DNA of 64,000 bases from Taklimakanibacter sp021828105 (GTDB lineage Bacteria > Pseudomonadota > Alphaproteobacteria > Rhizobiales > Aestuariivirgaceae): assembly GCA_021828105.1 (NCBI GenBank), contig JAKATG010000001.1, forward strand, positions 186,001 to 250,000, read 5' to 3'. The translations under genes were made by a program, and so were the position numbers. Below the pieces are notes generated by a model. That model had not been told where the DNA came from, made no database searches, and saw nothing but the letters and a program-made list of their open reading frames with translations. This document shows, piece after piece, positions 52,708 through 61,701 of this stretch (within the stretch, counting starts at the first letter, position 1; each line of letters opens with the position of its first letter).

Positions 52708-52740
52708 GTCAATAGGTAAATAACTGTTGACCCTTTGACC
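52708..52740. promoter_or_regulatory. Candidate operator in the divergent promoter of the second island
   Basis: In the 133-base gap between the binding-protein gene (minus) and the SDR gene (plus), GTCAA (52708-52712) and TTGAC (52727-52731) form an inverted repeat with 14 bases between them. TTGACC is then repeated at 52735-52740. The spacing fits a dimeric regulator such as the GntR or GlxA-type protein of this island. Confidence 0.4.
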
Positions 52741-52776
52741 TTGTTGCTGCCATGGTGCGCCAAAACGGGGAAGCGC

Positions 52777-53535
52777 ATGTCAGGCAGGCTCGAAGGCAAG
52801 ACGGCCATCGTTCTCGGCGGATCGCGCGGCATCGGAGAAGGTGTCGTGGCGGTGCTGGTGCGCGAGGGCGCCCATGTGGTGAATTGCGATCTCAATCAGG
52901 AGCTCGGCGAAGCGGTGGCGAAACGCCATGCCGGCGCTTGCGAATTCTATCGCGGCGACGTCGCGCGGCGCGCCGACATGCAGGCGCTGGCCGCCCATGT
53001 GCTCAAGCAGCGCGGACGCATCGACATCCTCTGCCAGGTTGCCGGCATCTATCCCAACCACTTGATCGAAGACCTGCCGGAAGAGGAATGGGACCGCGTC
53101 CTCGCGGTCAATCTCAAGGGGCCGTTCCTCGCCATCCAGGCCTGCTTCCCGTCGATGAAGAAGAACAAGAGTGGTCGCATCGTGCTCACCGGATCGATTA
53201 CGGGCCCCCATGTCACCTGGCCCGAGCATGCGCATTATTCGGCAAGCAAAGCCGGGCTCGTCGGTCTCGCCCGTGCGACCGCGCTCGAAGGAGCTCCCTT
53301 CGGCATCACCTGCAACGTGGTCGAGCCCGGCAATGTCGAAACGGCGAATCTGAGGCGTGAGCGCGGGCCCGACCACATGGCGGCCATGGCGCGCGCCGTT
53401 CCGCTCGGAAGGCTGGCGCTGCCGGAAGAGATCGGCGAGGCGATGGCGTTCCTGGCTTCCGATGCCGCGAGCTATATCACCGGCACGACACTGGTGCTCG
53501 ACGGCGGCCAGATCCTGCCCGAGGCGCGACTTTGA
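52777..53535 (+). CDS. Short-chain dehydrogenase/reductase
   Basis: A 252-residue classical SDR. ATG 52777 follows GGGGAA by about five bases; the earlier in-frame start at 52735 has no such site. Motifs: LGGSRGIGEGV (cofactor), VAGIYP in the NNAG position, the catalytic Ser in LTGSITG, YSASKAG and a closing LVLDGGQIL. The NNAG-type motif is altered. It heads the plus-strand operon; its stop overlaps the ABC ATPase by four bases. It probably oxidises a hydroxyl on the imported compound. Confidence 0.88.
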   Translation: MSGRLEGKTAIVLGGSRGIGEGVVAVLVREGAHVVNCDLNQELGEAVAKRHAGACEFYRGDVARRADMQALAAHVLKQRGRIDILCQVAGIYPNHLIEDLPEEEWDRVLAVNLKGPFLAIQACFPSMKKNKSGRIVLTGSITGPHVTWPEHAHYSASKAGLVGLARATALEGAPFGITCNVVEPGNVETANLRRERGPDHMAAMARAVPLGRLALPEEIGEAMAFLASDAASYITGTTLVLDGGQILPEARL

Positions 53536-54569
53536 CCCAAGCGCTCGTCAGGCTCAGGAACCTGAGCAAGGCCTATGGCGCGAGCATCGCCGTGCATCCC
53601 CTCGATCTCGACATCGCGCAAGGAGATTTCCTCGCCATCCTCGGACCCTCGGGCTGCGGCAAGACCACGCTCTTGCGCATGATGGGCGGCTTCGCGGAGC
53701 CGACCACGGGCACGATCGAAATTGCCGGCAAGGATGTCACGCAGACAGGTCCGGAAAAGCGGCCCACCAACATGGTCTTCCAGGGCTATGGCCTCTTTCC
53801 CCATATGAATGTCCGGCAGAATGTGAGCTACGGGCTCAAGCTCAGAGCGGTCGCGCCGGAGGAGATCCGCGCCCGCGTCACCGAGATGCTGGGGCTCGTT
53901 CATCTGGAAGAGTTTGCCGAGAGATCGGTCAATGAATTGTCGGGCGGCCAGCAGCAGCGCGTGGCATTGGCGCGCGCCTTGGTGATGCGGCCGGCGGTGC
54001 TTCTGCTCGACGAGCCCCTCGGCGCTCTCGATCTCAAATTGCGCAAGCAGATGCAGGCCGAGCTCCGGCGCATCCATCGCTCGCTCGGCGGCACTTTCGT
54101 CTTCGTCACCCATGACCAGGAAGAGGCATTGGGCCTTGCCAGCCGCATCGCCGTCATGGAAGCGGGGCGGATCGTGCAGCAAGGCGATCCGCAAGCGATC
54201 TACCGCCGGCCCGCCTCGCGCTTCGTCTCGACCTTCATCGGCGATGCCAACCTGCTGGAAGGCCAACGCGAACACGGCGTCATCAGCCTGGGCTGCGGCG
54301 GCAGCTTCCCCTCTCCCGGCGCCGACGGCGCGGTCAATGTGGTCATCCGGCCGGAAGCCTTGCGCCTCAACGGCACGGGCCGCATCCACGGCACGGTCGT
54401 CGACAGCGTGTTCCTGGGCGCCTTCACCAAGATCATCATCGAGCTCGACAACGGCAAGGAGATCGCCGTCCACATACCGGAAGGGCAGGTGCTGCAATTG
54501 CCGGCGGCCGGCGAAAGAGTGGGCCTGAGCTGGAACGACACTGCGATGAGGTGCCTCGATGCGACGTGA
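53532..54569 (+). CDS. Polyamine-type ABC transporter ATP-binding protein, PotA-like
   Basis: A 345-residue ATPase with Walker A GPSGCGKTT, signature LSGGQQQRVALARAL, Walker B LLLDEPLGALDLKLRKQ and the switch histidine in VTHDQEEALGLASR; the C-terminal third is a TOBE domain. It is the only ATPase near the binding protein and permeases at 49929-52643, which lack one, so the transporter is split over two divergent operons. The start overlaps the SDR stop; its stop overlaps the aldolase-like gene by 11 bases. Confidence 0.9.
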   Translation: MTQALVRLRNLSKAYGASIAVHPLDLDIAQGDFLAILGPSGCGKTTLLRMMGGFAEPTTGTIEIAGKDVTQTGPEKRPTNMVFQGYGLFPHMNVRQNVSYGLKLRAVAPEEIRARVTEMLGLVHLEEFAERSVNELSGGQQQRVALARALVMRPAVLLLDEPLGALDLKLRKQMQAELRRIHRSLGGTFVFVTHDQEEALGLASRIAVMEAGRIVQQGDPQAIYRRPASRFVSTFIGDANLLEGQREHGVISLGCGGSFPSPGADGAVNVVIRPEALRLNGTGRIHGTVVDSVFLGAFTKIIIELDNGKEIAVHIPEGQVLQLPAAGERVGLSWNDTAMRCLDAT

Positions 54570-55650
54570 CGAGATCAAGACCCCGGCGCTGATCCTCGAT
54601 CTCGATCATCTCGACCGGAATATCGAGATCATGACGGCATGGGCGAAGAGCGCCGGTGTAGCTCTAAGGCCGCATGCGAAGTCGCATAAATCTCCCGATA
54701 TCGCGCGGCGGCTGCTCAAGGCCGGAGCTCTCGGCGCCTGCTGCGCCACGATCGCCGAGGCGGAGGCGCTCGCCGCGGCCGGCATCACCGGTCTCCACAT
54801 CACGTCGCCGATGACGACAACCGACATGCTCGCGCGGCTCCACCGGCTTCTCGCGCGCGGCGCCGACATCATGGTGGTGGCGGATGATCCGCGCAATGTA
54901 GATGCGCTGGGCAAGATTGCTTTGGAAGCGGGCCGCAAGCTTCCCGTCATCGTCGAGATCGATGTCGGAACGAAGCGCACCGGCTGCGTCGAGATCGGCG
55001 ACGCCGTGGCGCTGGCGAAGAGCATCGCCCAGAACAAGGCGCTCGCCTTTGCCGGCGTGCAGGCCTATTGGGGTCATCTGCAGCAGCTCATGCCGTTCGA
55101 TGAACGAAAAGCGCGCGTCGCGCTCAACATGGAAAGGATGCGCAAGCTCATCGCCGCCTTGGAGGGAGCGGGGCTTCCGCCACGGATCATCACCGGCAGC
55201 GGCACCGGCACCCACTGGCTCGATGCCCAGCACGAGGTATTCACCGAGCTCCAGGCCGGGTCCTTCGTGTTCCTCGATTCCTGCTACGGGCCGCTGCCAT
55301 TGAGCCCCGACGGCAATCCCTTCACCACATCGCTGTTCGTGGCGGCGGGCGTGGTGACGGCGAACCGGCCCGATAGCGTCACTGTCAATGCCGGCTTCAA
55401 GGCGCTCGCGACCGATTCAGGCACGCCGCAACCCGTGCGCGGCATCGCGCAAGGTGCGAGCTACCGCTTCATGGGCGATGAACATGGCGTGATCGACTTC
55501 GATCCAGGGGCGCCCCGGCCGGAGCTCGGCGCCGTGATCGAGCTCGTGACCTCGCATTGCGACCCGACCGTCAATCTCCATGCGCGCTATGTCGTGGTGC
55601 GCGGCGATGAGGTCGTCGATGAATGGCCGATCCTGGCCCGCGGCTATTGA
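54559..55650 (+). CDS. D-threonine aldolase-like PLP enzyme (alanine racemase fold)
   Basis: A 363-residue enzyme of the D-serine-dehydratase/D-threonine-aldolase group. The Schiff-base lysine is in RPHAKSHKSPDIA near residue 40. The metal-binding segment is TSHCDPTVNLHARYVV; here the order is His-x-Asp, as I recall for D-threonine aldolases, rather than His-x-Cys of D-serine dehydratases. Cleavage of a D-beta-hydroxy-amino acid to glycine plus an aldehyde is plausible. It overlaps the ATPase gene by 11 bases and is followed by RidA after nine bases. Confidence 0.82.
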   Translation: MRRDEIKTPALILDLDHLDRNIEIMTAWAKSAGVALRPHAKSHKSPDIARRLLKAGALGACCATIAEAEALAAAGITGLHITSPMTTTDMLARLHRLLARGADIMVVADDPRNVDALGKIALEAGRKLPVIVEIDVGTKRTGCVEIGDAVALAKSIAQNKALAFAGVQAYWGHLQQLMPFDERKARVALNMERMRKLIAALEGAGLPPRIITGSGTGTHWLDAQHEVFTELQAGSFVFLDSCYGPLPLSPDGNPFTTSLFVAAGVVTANRPDSVTVNAGFKALATDSGTPQPVRGIAQGASYRFMGDEHGVIDFDPGAPRPELGAVIELVTSHCDPTVNLHARYVVVRGDEVVDEWPILARGY

Positions 55651-55659
55651 GGAGAGCTC

Positions 55660-56085
55660 ATGACGAAGGAAGCCCATCCCGCCCACCCTGAAGTCCCGAT
55701 CTCCAAGGCGATCCGCGCCGGCGATTTCGTCTTCACCTCGGCCTATGGCCCATGGACCTTCGATCCGCGCAAGGTCACCTTCGACAAGGACGGCCGCATC
55801 CTCTCCGACGGCACCGACAACAAGAATGTCTCATTCGACGAGCAGGTGCATCGGACCTTCGGTTTCGTCAAGGAGGCGCTCGCCGCCGCCCGCTGCACGC
55901 TCGATGATGTCGTCGATTGCCAGGTGTGGCTCGCCGATGCGCGCGATTTCGTCCGCTTCAACGAAATCTACCGCAGCTATTTCACCAAGGATCCGCCGGT
56001 GCGCTCGGTCTTTCCGATCGGCTTCATGTTCGACGTCAAGATCGAGATCAAGGTCATCGCCTATAAGCCGTTGCCGAAGGACTGA
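55660..56085 (+). CDS. RidA-family protein
   Basis: A 141-residue YjgF/YER057c/UK114 family protein with the trimer-forming fold: FVFTSAYGPW near the start, DEQVHRTFGFVKEALAAARCTLDDVVDCQVWLAD in the centre and DPPVRSVFPIGFMFDVKIEIKVIAY at the end. The arginine in PPVRS corresponds to the one needed for imine hydrolysis in RidA. It probably clears reactive imines made by the D-amino-acid dehydrogenase or PLP enzyme. GGAGAG lies five bases before its ATG. Confidence 0.88.
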   Translation: MTKEAHPAHPEVPISKAIRAGDFVFTSAYGPWTFDPRKVTFDKDGRILSDGTDNKNVSFDEQVHRTFGFVKEALAAARCTLDDVVDCQVWLADARDFVRFNEIYRSYFTKDPPVRSVFPIGFMFDVKIEIKVIAYKPLPKD

Positions 56086-56087
56086 CC

Positions 56088-56882
56088 ATGCGGGCCGAGA
56101 TCCATCAGATCGTGACCTTCGCGGATGAAGTCTTCAAGGGCAACCCGGCCTTCGTCGTATCATTGCCGCGCGGGACGCCCGACGAGACGATGCAGGCGCT
56201 GGCGGGCCAGCTCGGCGAGCCCGTCCTCGCCTCATTGCGTCCAAGCGACGACGGTCTGACGGCGCTCCATTTCCACAGCCCTGACGGCCGCCACGGCGGC
56301 GCCGGCCATGCCATGATGGCGGCGGCCCATGTCGGCTTCGAGGCGCTGCCGCAGCGGACGTCGCTCACCTTCGTCATGGCGGACGGGTCGCGGCGCACGA
56401 TCACGCGGGAGGGCAGGCGCATCTCGGTGCCCTGGCCGCTGATGCCGGGCTACGCGATCGAGAAGCGCCATGAGCTCGGCGCGGCCTTGGGCGCCATGCC
56501 GCTCAAGACCTTCGAGGCGGCCTTCGGCTATGTCGCGGTCTATGATGATGCCGATGAGGTGGCGGGGCTCATGCCCGACCAGGAGGCGGTCGCACGGCTC
56601 GAGCGCGGCGCCGTCATCGCCACCGCGCAAGGCAAGAGATCGGATTTCGTGCTGCGCGTCTTCGCCCCCAAGCTCGGTCTGCCGGAGGACCCGGTCTGCG
56701 GCACCGCGCATCGCATCCTGGTGCCCTATTGGGCCGAAAGGCTCGGGCGCCAGGCGCTTCACAGCGAGCAGCTTTCGCCGCGCGGCGGCGATCTCTGGTG
56801 CACTTTGTTCGCCGATCATGTGGAGATCAGCGGCCATTCGCTGCGCTTCCTCTCGGGCGCGATCGAATTGCCCGATCCATGA
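56088..56882 (+). CDS. PhzF-family isomerase-like protein
   Basis: A 264-residue member of the PhzF/diaminopimelate-epimerase-like fold: IVTFADEVFKGNPAFVVSL at the N-terminus, GQLGEPVLASL around the usual catalytic Glu, HGGAGHAMMAAAHV, and FAPKLGLPEDPVCGTAHRIL in the second half, the last being a family hallmark. Members isomerise or epimerise small acids. It starts two bases after RidA and its stop overlaps the next start (ATGA). The natural substrate is unknown. Confidence 0.85.
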   Translation: MRAEIHQIVTFADEVFKGNPAFVVSLPRGTPDETMQALAGQLGEPVLASLRPSDDGLTALHFHSPDGRHGGAGHAMMAAAHVGFEALPQRTSLTFVMADGSRRTITREGRRISVPWPLMPGYAIEKRHELGAALGAMPLKTFEAAFGYVAVYDDADEVAGLMPDQEAVARLERGAVIATAQGKRSDFVLRVFAPKLGLPEDPVCGTAHRILVPYWAERLGRQALHSEQLSPRGGDLWCTLFADHVEISGHSLRFLSGAIELPDP

Positions 56883-57799
56883 CGCGCTTCTCGGTGCCGG
56901 GTACGGCCGGACCGCTCGTCAGCCTGTCGCGCGGCGACAAGACGGTCACCATCGCGCCCGCCTGCGGCGCCCGCATCGTAGCCTTCACGGCGCGAGGCCG
57001 GGACATATTGCGGCCGGCATCGGCGGCGGGGCTCGCGACAGGCAAATGCTATGAGTTCGCGGGCTTCCCCTTATTGCCTTATTCAGGTCCGATCTTCGGC
57101 GGCGGATTCCGTTTCAAGGACGAGTTCTTTCCCCTGAAGCGGACCGTTCCCGAAGAGCCGACGGCGACGCATGGCGAAGGCTGGATCAGGCCCTGGACGA
57201 TCGTCGCGCAAGAGGCCGATCGCCTCGTCCTGCACCTTGATCACCGGCCGGCGGAGGGTGAATTCCCCTTTGCATGGCGGGGCGAGGTCGATTTCCATGT
57301 CGACGACGATGGCCTCTCGATCGGCATCGCGCTGAGCTGCCGCGATCACCGGCCGATGCCGGCCGGCATCGGTTTCCACCCCTATTTCCCCAAATCGCCG
57401 GGCACGGTGATGCGCTTCGACGCGCTTGGCCTGTGGCCGCCCGATTCAGAAGACGCGGTCACGCTTCCTTGCGGTCCGCTTCTTCCCGGACTTGATTTCA
57501 CGCAGCCTCGGGATGTTTCAGCGATCGTGCTCGACCGATGCTACGAGGGCTGGGGAGGGAAGGTGGAGCTCGCTCATGCCGATGGCCGGCGCATCGCGAT
57601 CATGGGCGACGGCGCCTTGCGCAAGCTTCAGATCTATGATGCCTGGGATTATCCCTATATCTGCATCGAGCCGGTGAGCAACGCCAATGACGGCTTCAAC
57701 CGGCAGGCGGCGGGCGTTCCCGGCCACGGCGTGCATGTGCTCGAGCCCGGCGAGTCCCTGCAGGGAAGCCTGCACATCCGGCCAAGTCCTCATGGGTGA
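56879..57799 (+). CDS. Aldose 1-epimerase-family protein
   Basis: A 306-residue galactose-mutarotase-like protein: APACGARIVAFTARGRDIL, GKCYEFAGFPLLPYSGPIFGGGFRFKDEFFPL, ATHGEGWIRPW with the usual His, GIGFHPYFPKSPG with the second His, and WDYPYICIEPVSNANDGFNR with the catalytic Glu. It interconverts anomers of a free sugar or sugar-like hemiacetal. With the sugar-type ABC importer and lactonase-like protein in the divergent operon, a carbohydrate-derived substrate is supported. It is the last gene of the operon and converges with the Crp/Fnr gene, two bases apart. Confidence 0.85.
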   Translation: MTRFSVPGTAGPLVSLSRGDKTVTIAPACGARIVAFTARGRDILRPASAAGLATGKCYEFAGFPLLPYSGPIFGGGFRFKDEFFPLKRTVPEEPTATHGEGWIRPWTIVAQEADRLVLHLDHRPAEGEFPFAWRGEVDFHVDDDGLSIGIALSCRDHRPMPAGIGFHPYFPKSPGTVMRFDALGLWPPDSEDAVTLPCGPLLPGLDFTQPRDVSAIVLDRCYEGWGGKVELAHADGRRIAIMGDGALRKLQIYDAWDYPYICIEPVSNANDGFNRQAAGVPGHGVHVLEPGESLQGSLHIRPSPHG

Positions 57800-57801
57800 G
57801 C

Positions 57802-58545
57802 TCAGGCCGGCACGCGCCGCGTCAGCTGCGTGGCGACCAGGCGGAAATACTCGCTCTCCGGCTGGCCGTAGAATCCGTTGGAAAGCTTCTCGATTCCACT
57901 GCGATCGATCACCGTGATCTGACCGCGGACCGCCTTGATCACCCGGCGGCCCTCGAGCTCGTGGAGCGCCACGGTTACGCCGGCCCTCCTGACGCCGAGC
58001 ATGAGCGCCAGGAACTCATGGGTGATGGGGACCACATTTCCGTCCACCCGGTCATGCGCCATCAATATCCAGCGCGACAGGCGCTCGACCAGACTGGCCC
58101 GGCCATTGGCAAGCGCCGTGTGAGCCGTCTGGATCATGAGCGTATGGGCAAAGCGTGCAAGCTGGTTGCGCAGGCCGTTGCTGCGGCGAAGCGCATCCAG
58201 GATGACGACCGCCGGCACCTTGTAGCCATGGCCCTCGACCTGCATGTAGGCCAAGTGGTTGGCCACATCATCGCCCAGGATGACGGCAAGCCCGGTAATG
58301 CCTTCCCTCCCGATAAGGCCGATCTCGATCTGCTTGCCGCTGCCATTTGCGGCGACGAGCGAGACGATGCCGCTCTCGAGGAAGTACATGTGCTCGACAC
58401 GCTCTCCCCGCGTTTCGACGTCATGCCCAACCGGCAAATCGGCAAGCTCGAGATGTGGCGCGATAAAGGAATAGTCGTCCGCCGAGATTGTCGTCAGAAG
58501 CTGATTGCGGAAGGACCGGTTGATTGTCTCGAGGGATTTGACCAT
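57802..58545 (-). CDS. Crp/Fnr-family transcriptional regulator
   Basis: A 247-residue regulator with an N-terminal cNMP-binding-type beta-roll (~15-120: LPVGHDVETRGERVEHMYFLESGIVSLVAANGSGKQIEIGLIGREG, in short LESGIVSLV...GLIGREG) and a C-terminal Crp helix-turn-helix (~170-225: ITHEFLALMLGVRRAGVTVALHELEG). The cysteines of oxygen-sensing Fnr are absent, and the sensor domain lacks the full cAMP-binding RxS motif, so the ligand is unknown. I recall this subgroup as frequent in rhizobia. Confidence 0.86.
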   Translation of the reverse strand: MVKSLETINRSFRNQLLTTISADDYSFIAPHLELADLPVGHDVETRGERVEHMYFLESGIVSLVAANGSGKQIEIGLIGREGITGLAVILGDDVANHLAYMQVEGHGYKVPAVVILDALRRSNGLRNQLARFAHTLMIQTAHTALANGRASLVERLSRWILMAHDRVDGNVVPITHEFLALMLGVRRAGVTVALHELEGRRVIKAVRGQITVIDRSGIEKLSNGFYGQPESEYFRLVATQLTRRVPA

Positions 58546-58683
58546 CGCGGTTGCGCTGCTAACCCGGCAACGTGATCAGTGCCGCTTGCACTCCCGCGGT
58601 CGTGTGGGAAGCGAGCTGCAATCCAAAATCAAGCGCCTTCCGATATGATGCGGAACGTATCATCATTCACCATTTATTGGATA

Positions 58684-58968
58684 TCAGCGTTCTGGCGGGG
58701 CCGTCCAAGCTTGCGCTACACCATCAACGTTGACGGCGATGTCGGGTTCCATCTGGAAGGTGGGGCCTTCTTCGATGCACATGGTCAAGACCGGGCTCAG
58801 CCAGGGCGATTCCCTGATGTCGGCGGAATTGGCCGTAGCCCTGGCGATGGCCAGACGGGCCTGGTCTTCACCAGAGGCCTTCACCCAGCAGACGGTCTTC
58901 AGAAGAGTGTACCGCCAGGATTGCTCCCCTAGAAAATCTTCAATCGGTTCAAGACGATAGATAGGCAT
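58684..58968 (-). CDS. Small conserved hypothetical protein, 94 aa
   Basis: ATG 58968 follows GGGAG by six bases and gives MPIYRLEPIEDFLGEQSWRYT, a start I recall from small rhizobial proteins of unknown function. The protein is acidic and Trp-rich in part, with ESPWLSPVLTMCIEEGP towards the end. It has no signal peptide or membrane segment. A longer reading from 58989 is less likely. Located in a 550-base gap with little else. Confidence 0.6.
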   Translation of the reverse strand: MPIYRLEPIEDFLGEQSWRYTLLKTVCWVKASGEDQARLAIARATANSADIRESPWLSPVLTMCIEEGPTFQMEPDIAVNVDGVAQAWTAPPER

Positions 58969-59051
58969 CGCGGCTCCCGTCGGAACCAATAGACCATCAG
59001 CGGAACCTGAAGCCTAGGGATGGTACGAAATCGTACGGTAGTACCTCGCGC

Positions 59052-59318
59052 TCACAGCGGACCGGAAGCGAAGGAGTGGGCGCGCCGTTTCGACCACCTG
59101 TCCTGACATATCCGGCGCGCCGCCGTTTCATCTGTCTTGCGATAGGACGGATTTACCTTGCGATAACCTGCTTCATGGGCGGCGAAGGTCGCAACGAGCG
59201 GCACACAGCCGGACATGTACCTCATGCGAGCCTCTTCGCTGTGACCGTTGAAGACGAACACACTACCGCCAATTGAGCCGCTGACGATGCACACGCCTAT
59301 TATGTCGCGCACAAACAT
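59052..59318 (-). CDS. Possible small membrane-anchored protein, 88 aa
   Basis: An ORF with ATG 59318 and a weak GGTG site. Residues ~5-25 (DIIGVCIVSGSIGGSVFVF) could be a membrane segment; the rest has charged and Cys residues. Composition is plausible but there is no family, and the region to its right (59319-59527) is an AT-rich 209-base stretch before the transpeptidase stop. Low support. Confidence 0.3.
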   Translation of the reverse strand: MFVRDIIGVCIVSGSIGGSVFVFNGHSEEARMRYMSGCVPLVATFAAHEAGYRKVNPSYRKTDETAARRICQDRWSKRRAHSFASGPL

Positions 59319-59527
59319 CGCTTTTCACCATCGTACAGGTTGTTTCTTATAAGCAACAAACCTGCGACGGCAAATCAATTCCTGTTGATAGCATTAACCT
59401 CTAAAAATTGTACCTTTATGCCGATCGCGGGAAGTGCGCGCCGCTAGCCTGGATCGCCCGTGTGACAGTTCAGCAACAGCAGGTGATCATCGAATTACTC
59501 AGGGGAAATTCGTCGCTCCAAGCGGGC

Positions 59528-61459
59528 TCAGCGGGCGGCGACGGCGACGGTCGTAAATGCCCGCGCCATGCGCTCGTCGCGGCCATATATGTCGTCATAG
59601 ACGAGGAGACGGCCGTCATCCGCCGGCCAAGCGGTGAAGTAGGTCAGATGGACCGAAGTCTCGCGGGTGACCGGGGTCTCCTTACTGACCCCGCTGTCGA
59701 TCCGCGCGGCAATATCCGTAGCGTCGACACCGAGCAGCAGCTCCGCGAATTGGCGCGGATTCTCCACCCTGACGCAGCCATGGCTGAACGCCCGAACCGG
59801 CTTCGCGAACAGATCGCGCGTGGGCGTGTCATGCATGTAGATGTCGTGGGCATTGGGGAACAAGAACTTCAGCTCGCCCAAGGCATTGTCGTCGCCGGGC
59901 GGCTGCAGAATCAGATACGGCACTTTCCCGTTCGCGTACTTCCCCCAGCTGACCGACCGCGACCGGACGATCCTCTTGCTGCCCGGCGTCAATACGCGAT
60001 AGCCAAGGCGGTCGAGATAGCCCGGATCGCGCCTCAGCTTCGGTATCATCTCGTTCTTCATGATGGAGGGAGGCACGCCCCAAGACGGATTGAAGACGAT
60101 CCTTTCCAAACTGTCGCTGAAGGCGACCGTCTGACTGTTCGGCTTGCCGACGATGACCTTGGTGCGCCAGATCTCGCGGCCGTCTTCCACAACCTTCAGC
60201 GAATAGGCGGCCTGATTCACGAAGACGTGCCGTTCGCCGAGCGTCTTGGGCAGCCACCTCAGACGCTCCATATTGTAGACGAGCCGCGCAATGCCGGGAC
60301 TGCCGGTGCGGCTGTTCAGCGCCACCATCGTCGCGGCATCGAGCACGCCGGTCGGATTGACCCCGGCGTCGGTCTGGAAGGCCGTGAGCCTCTCCGACAG
60401 CGCATCATCGAGGATCGTCTCCTCGCCAGGCAGGACATCGGTTTTGTCATAACCGAGCACGGCCAGCTGCTGGCGCAGCAAGGGGACGCGCGGATCGTCT
60501 TCTCCAAGCTCGATCGGCTTGCCGGGGCGGATCAGCTCCGATTTCACATCGGACTCGAGCTCGCGCAGACTGGCGAGGGTTTTCTTGAAGACGGCATAGG
60601 CGGGATGGCTGGGTTGCAGCGCCCTCAGATAAGCGTTGGGATCGGGGCTGCGCAAGAAGGCCCGCATCGCGGCGGCGAGATCAACAGGCTCCGGCGTGAT
60701 GTCGTAATATTTGGTGAGCTTGTTGGGGATAATACGGCCGCCAGAGGCATGCCGCGCGTAGCGTAGGGCACGCGCCGAAAGATCGAGGTCGAGGCGCGCC
60801 AAGAGCCCCATATCCTCGTTGATGAGCGCCAGGTCGTCGTCGAACAGCGCAAGAGTCTGCGGAAGATAGTCTTCCGGCGACATGCCGTCCTCGGTGGCGG
60901 TCCGGAAGAGCCGCAGCACCGACCGGCCGCGCTCGCCCAGCCCCTGCTTCGAGACCCAGAGCGGCCGGAAGCCATTTTGCCGGTAGAAGTCGACAATCGC
61001 TTCCCTTTCGCCCGCCGTCACGCGGATCGCCGATTTCTTGCCTTTCAGTTCGCCATAGATGGCGGCCGCCAATGGTTCGTCGGGCGCGCTTTCCGGCAAT
61101 GCGCCGACCCGCAGGATCTCAAATTTCTCAGGCTGGTAAACCAGCGGCTGCTCGGGCCGCTCCTCGACCACCCTGACCGGCCCCGAATCGCGCTTGCGCT
61201 TGACTCGTTTCTTCCTGACAGAGCGTCCATAGGTGTCGTCTTCATAGACCCTGTATCGCTGCTTCCTCGGCGAAGAATCACCGAAGTCGGAGCGCTTTTT
61301 CGCTCGATTCCCCCCAAAAAGCTTGCAGAAGAATTCGCATGACCGGGCACCCGCATCGCGATCCCGCTGCGCCGCATCGGACGGGGTAATGAAAAAGAAG
61401 CCGGTAACAAGTACCGCCCCCATCAGGATTTTAACTAACGAATCCCGCATTTGCCGCAT
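59528..61459 (-). CDS. L,D-transpeptidase, YcbB-like
   Basis: A 643-residue cell-wall enzyme. After a signal/anchor (LVKILMGAVLVTGFFFITPSDA) and a basic linker, residues ~160-300 form the YcbB-type helical region, followed by a peptidoglycan-binding segment (LAVLGYDKTD, LTAFQTDAGVNPTGVLDAATM) and a C-terminal YkuD domain (~440-610) with the catalytic HGCVRVENPRQFAELLL, preceded by HDTPTRDLFAKPVRAFS. It should make 3-3 cross-links in peptidoglycan, abundant in Hyphomicrobiales. The start is uncertain between 61459 and 61450; a longer form from 61522 also exists. Confidence 0.9.
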   Translation of the reverse strand: MRQMRDSLVKILMGAVLVTGFFFITPSDAAQRDRDAGARSCEFFCKLFGGNRAKKRSDFGDSSPRKQRYRVYEDDTYGRSVRKKRVKRKRDSGPVRVVEERPEQPLVYQPEKFEILRVGALPESAPDEPLAAAIYGELKGKKSAIRVTAGEREAIVDFYRQNGFRPLWVSKQGLGERGRSVLRLFRTATEDGMSPEDYLPQTLALFDDDLALINEDMGLLARLDLDLSARALRYARHASGGRIIPNKLTKYYDITPEPVDLAAAMRAFLRSPDPNAYLRALQPSHPAYAVFKKTLASLRELESDVKSELIRPGKPIELGEDDPRVPLLRQQLAVLGYDKTDVLPGEETILDDALSERLTAFQTDAGVNPTGVLDAATMVALNSRTGSPGIARLVYNMERLRWLPKTLGERHVFVNQAAYSLKVVEDGREIWRTKVIVGKPNSQTVAFSDSLERIVFNPSWGVPPSIMKNEMIPKLRRDPGYLDRLGYRVLTPGSKRIVRSRSVSWGKYANGKVPYLILQPPGDDNALGELKFLFPNAHDIYMHDTPTRDLFAKPVRAFSHGCVRVENPRQFAELLLGVDATDIAARIDSGVSKETPVTRETSVHLTYFTAWPADDGRLLVYDDIYGRDERMARAFTTVAVAAR

Positions 61460-61701
61460 TTGCCTTACATAAAGTCCGAAGCTAAGGAATATGCACGGCT
61501 CCCAAGCCTTATATCTTGGCATATAATCCGCGTCGCCGCCTCATCTTTCTTTTGGTAAAGTAGATCGTCCTGGGACAGTTCCATTCAAAACTACGCTACC
61601 TGGCCGGTATCCGGTCCGATTTGGGCTTCTCATGAGCGGGTCATCGGCCATCCAATGTTTCTGGCAAACTACAGTCCGGCAAATGACAGGTGGATGACGG
61701 C

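Noticed and set aside
59408..60766. A 452-codon plus-strand frame opposite the L,D-transpeptidase
   Set aside because: No start site, no family pattern, and it is fully explained by the minus-strand enzyme.
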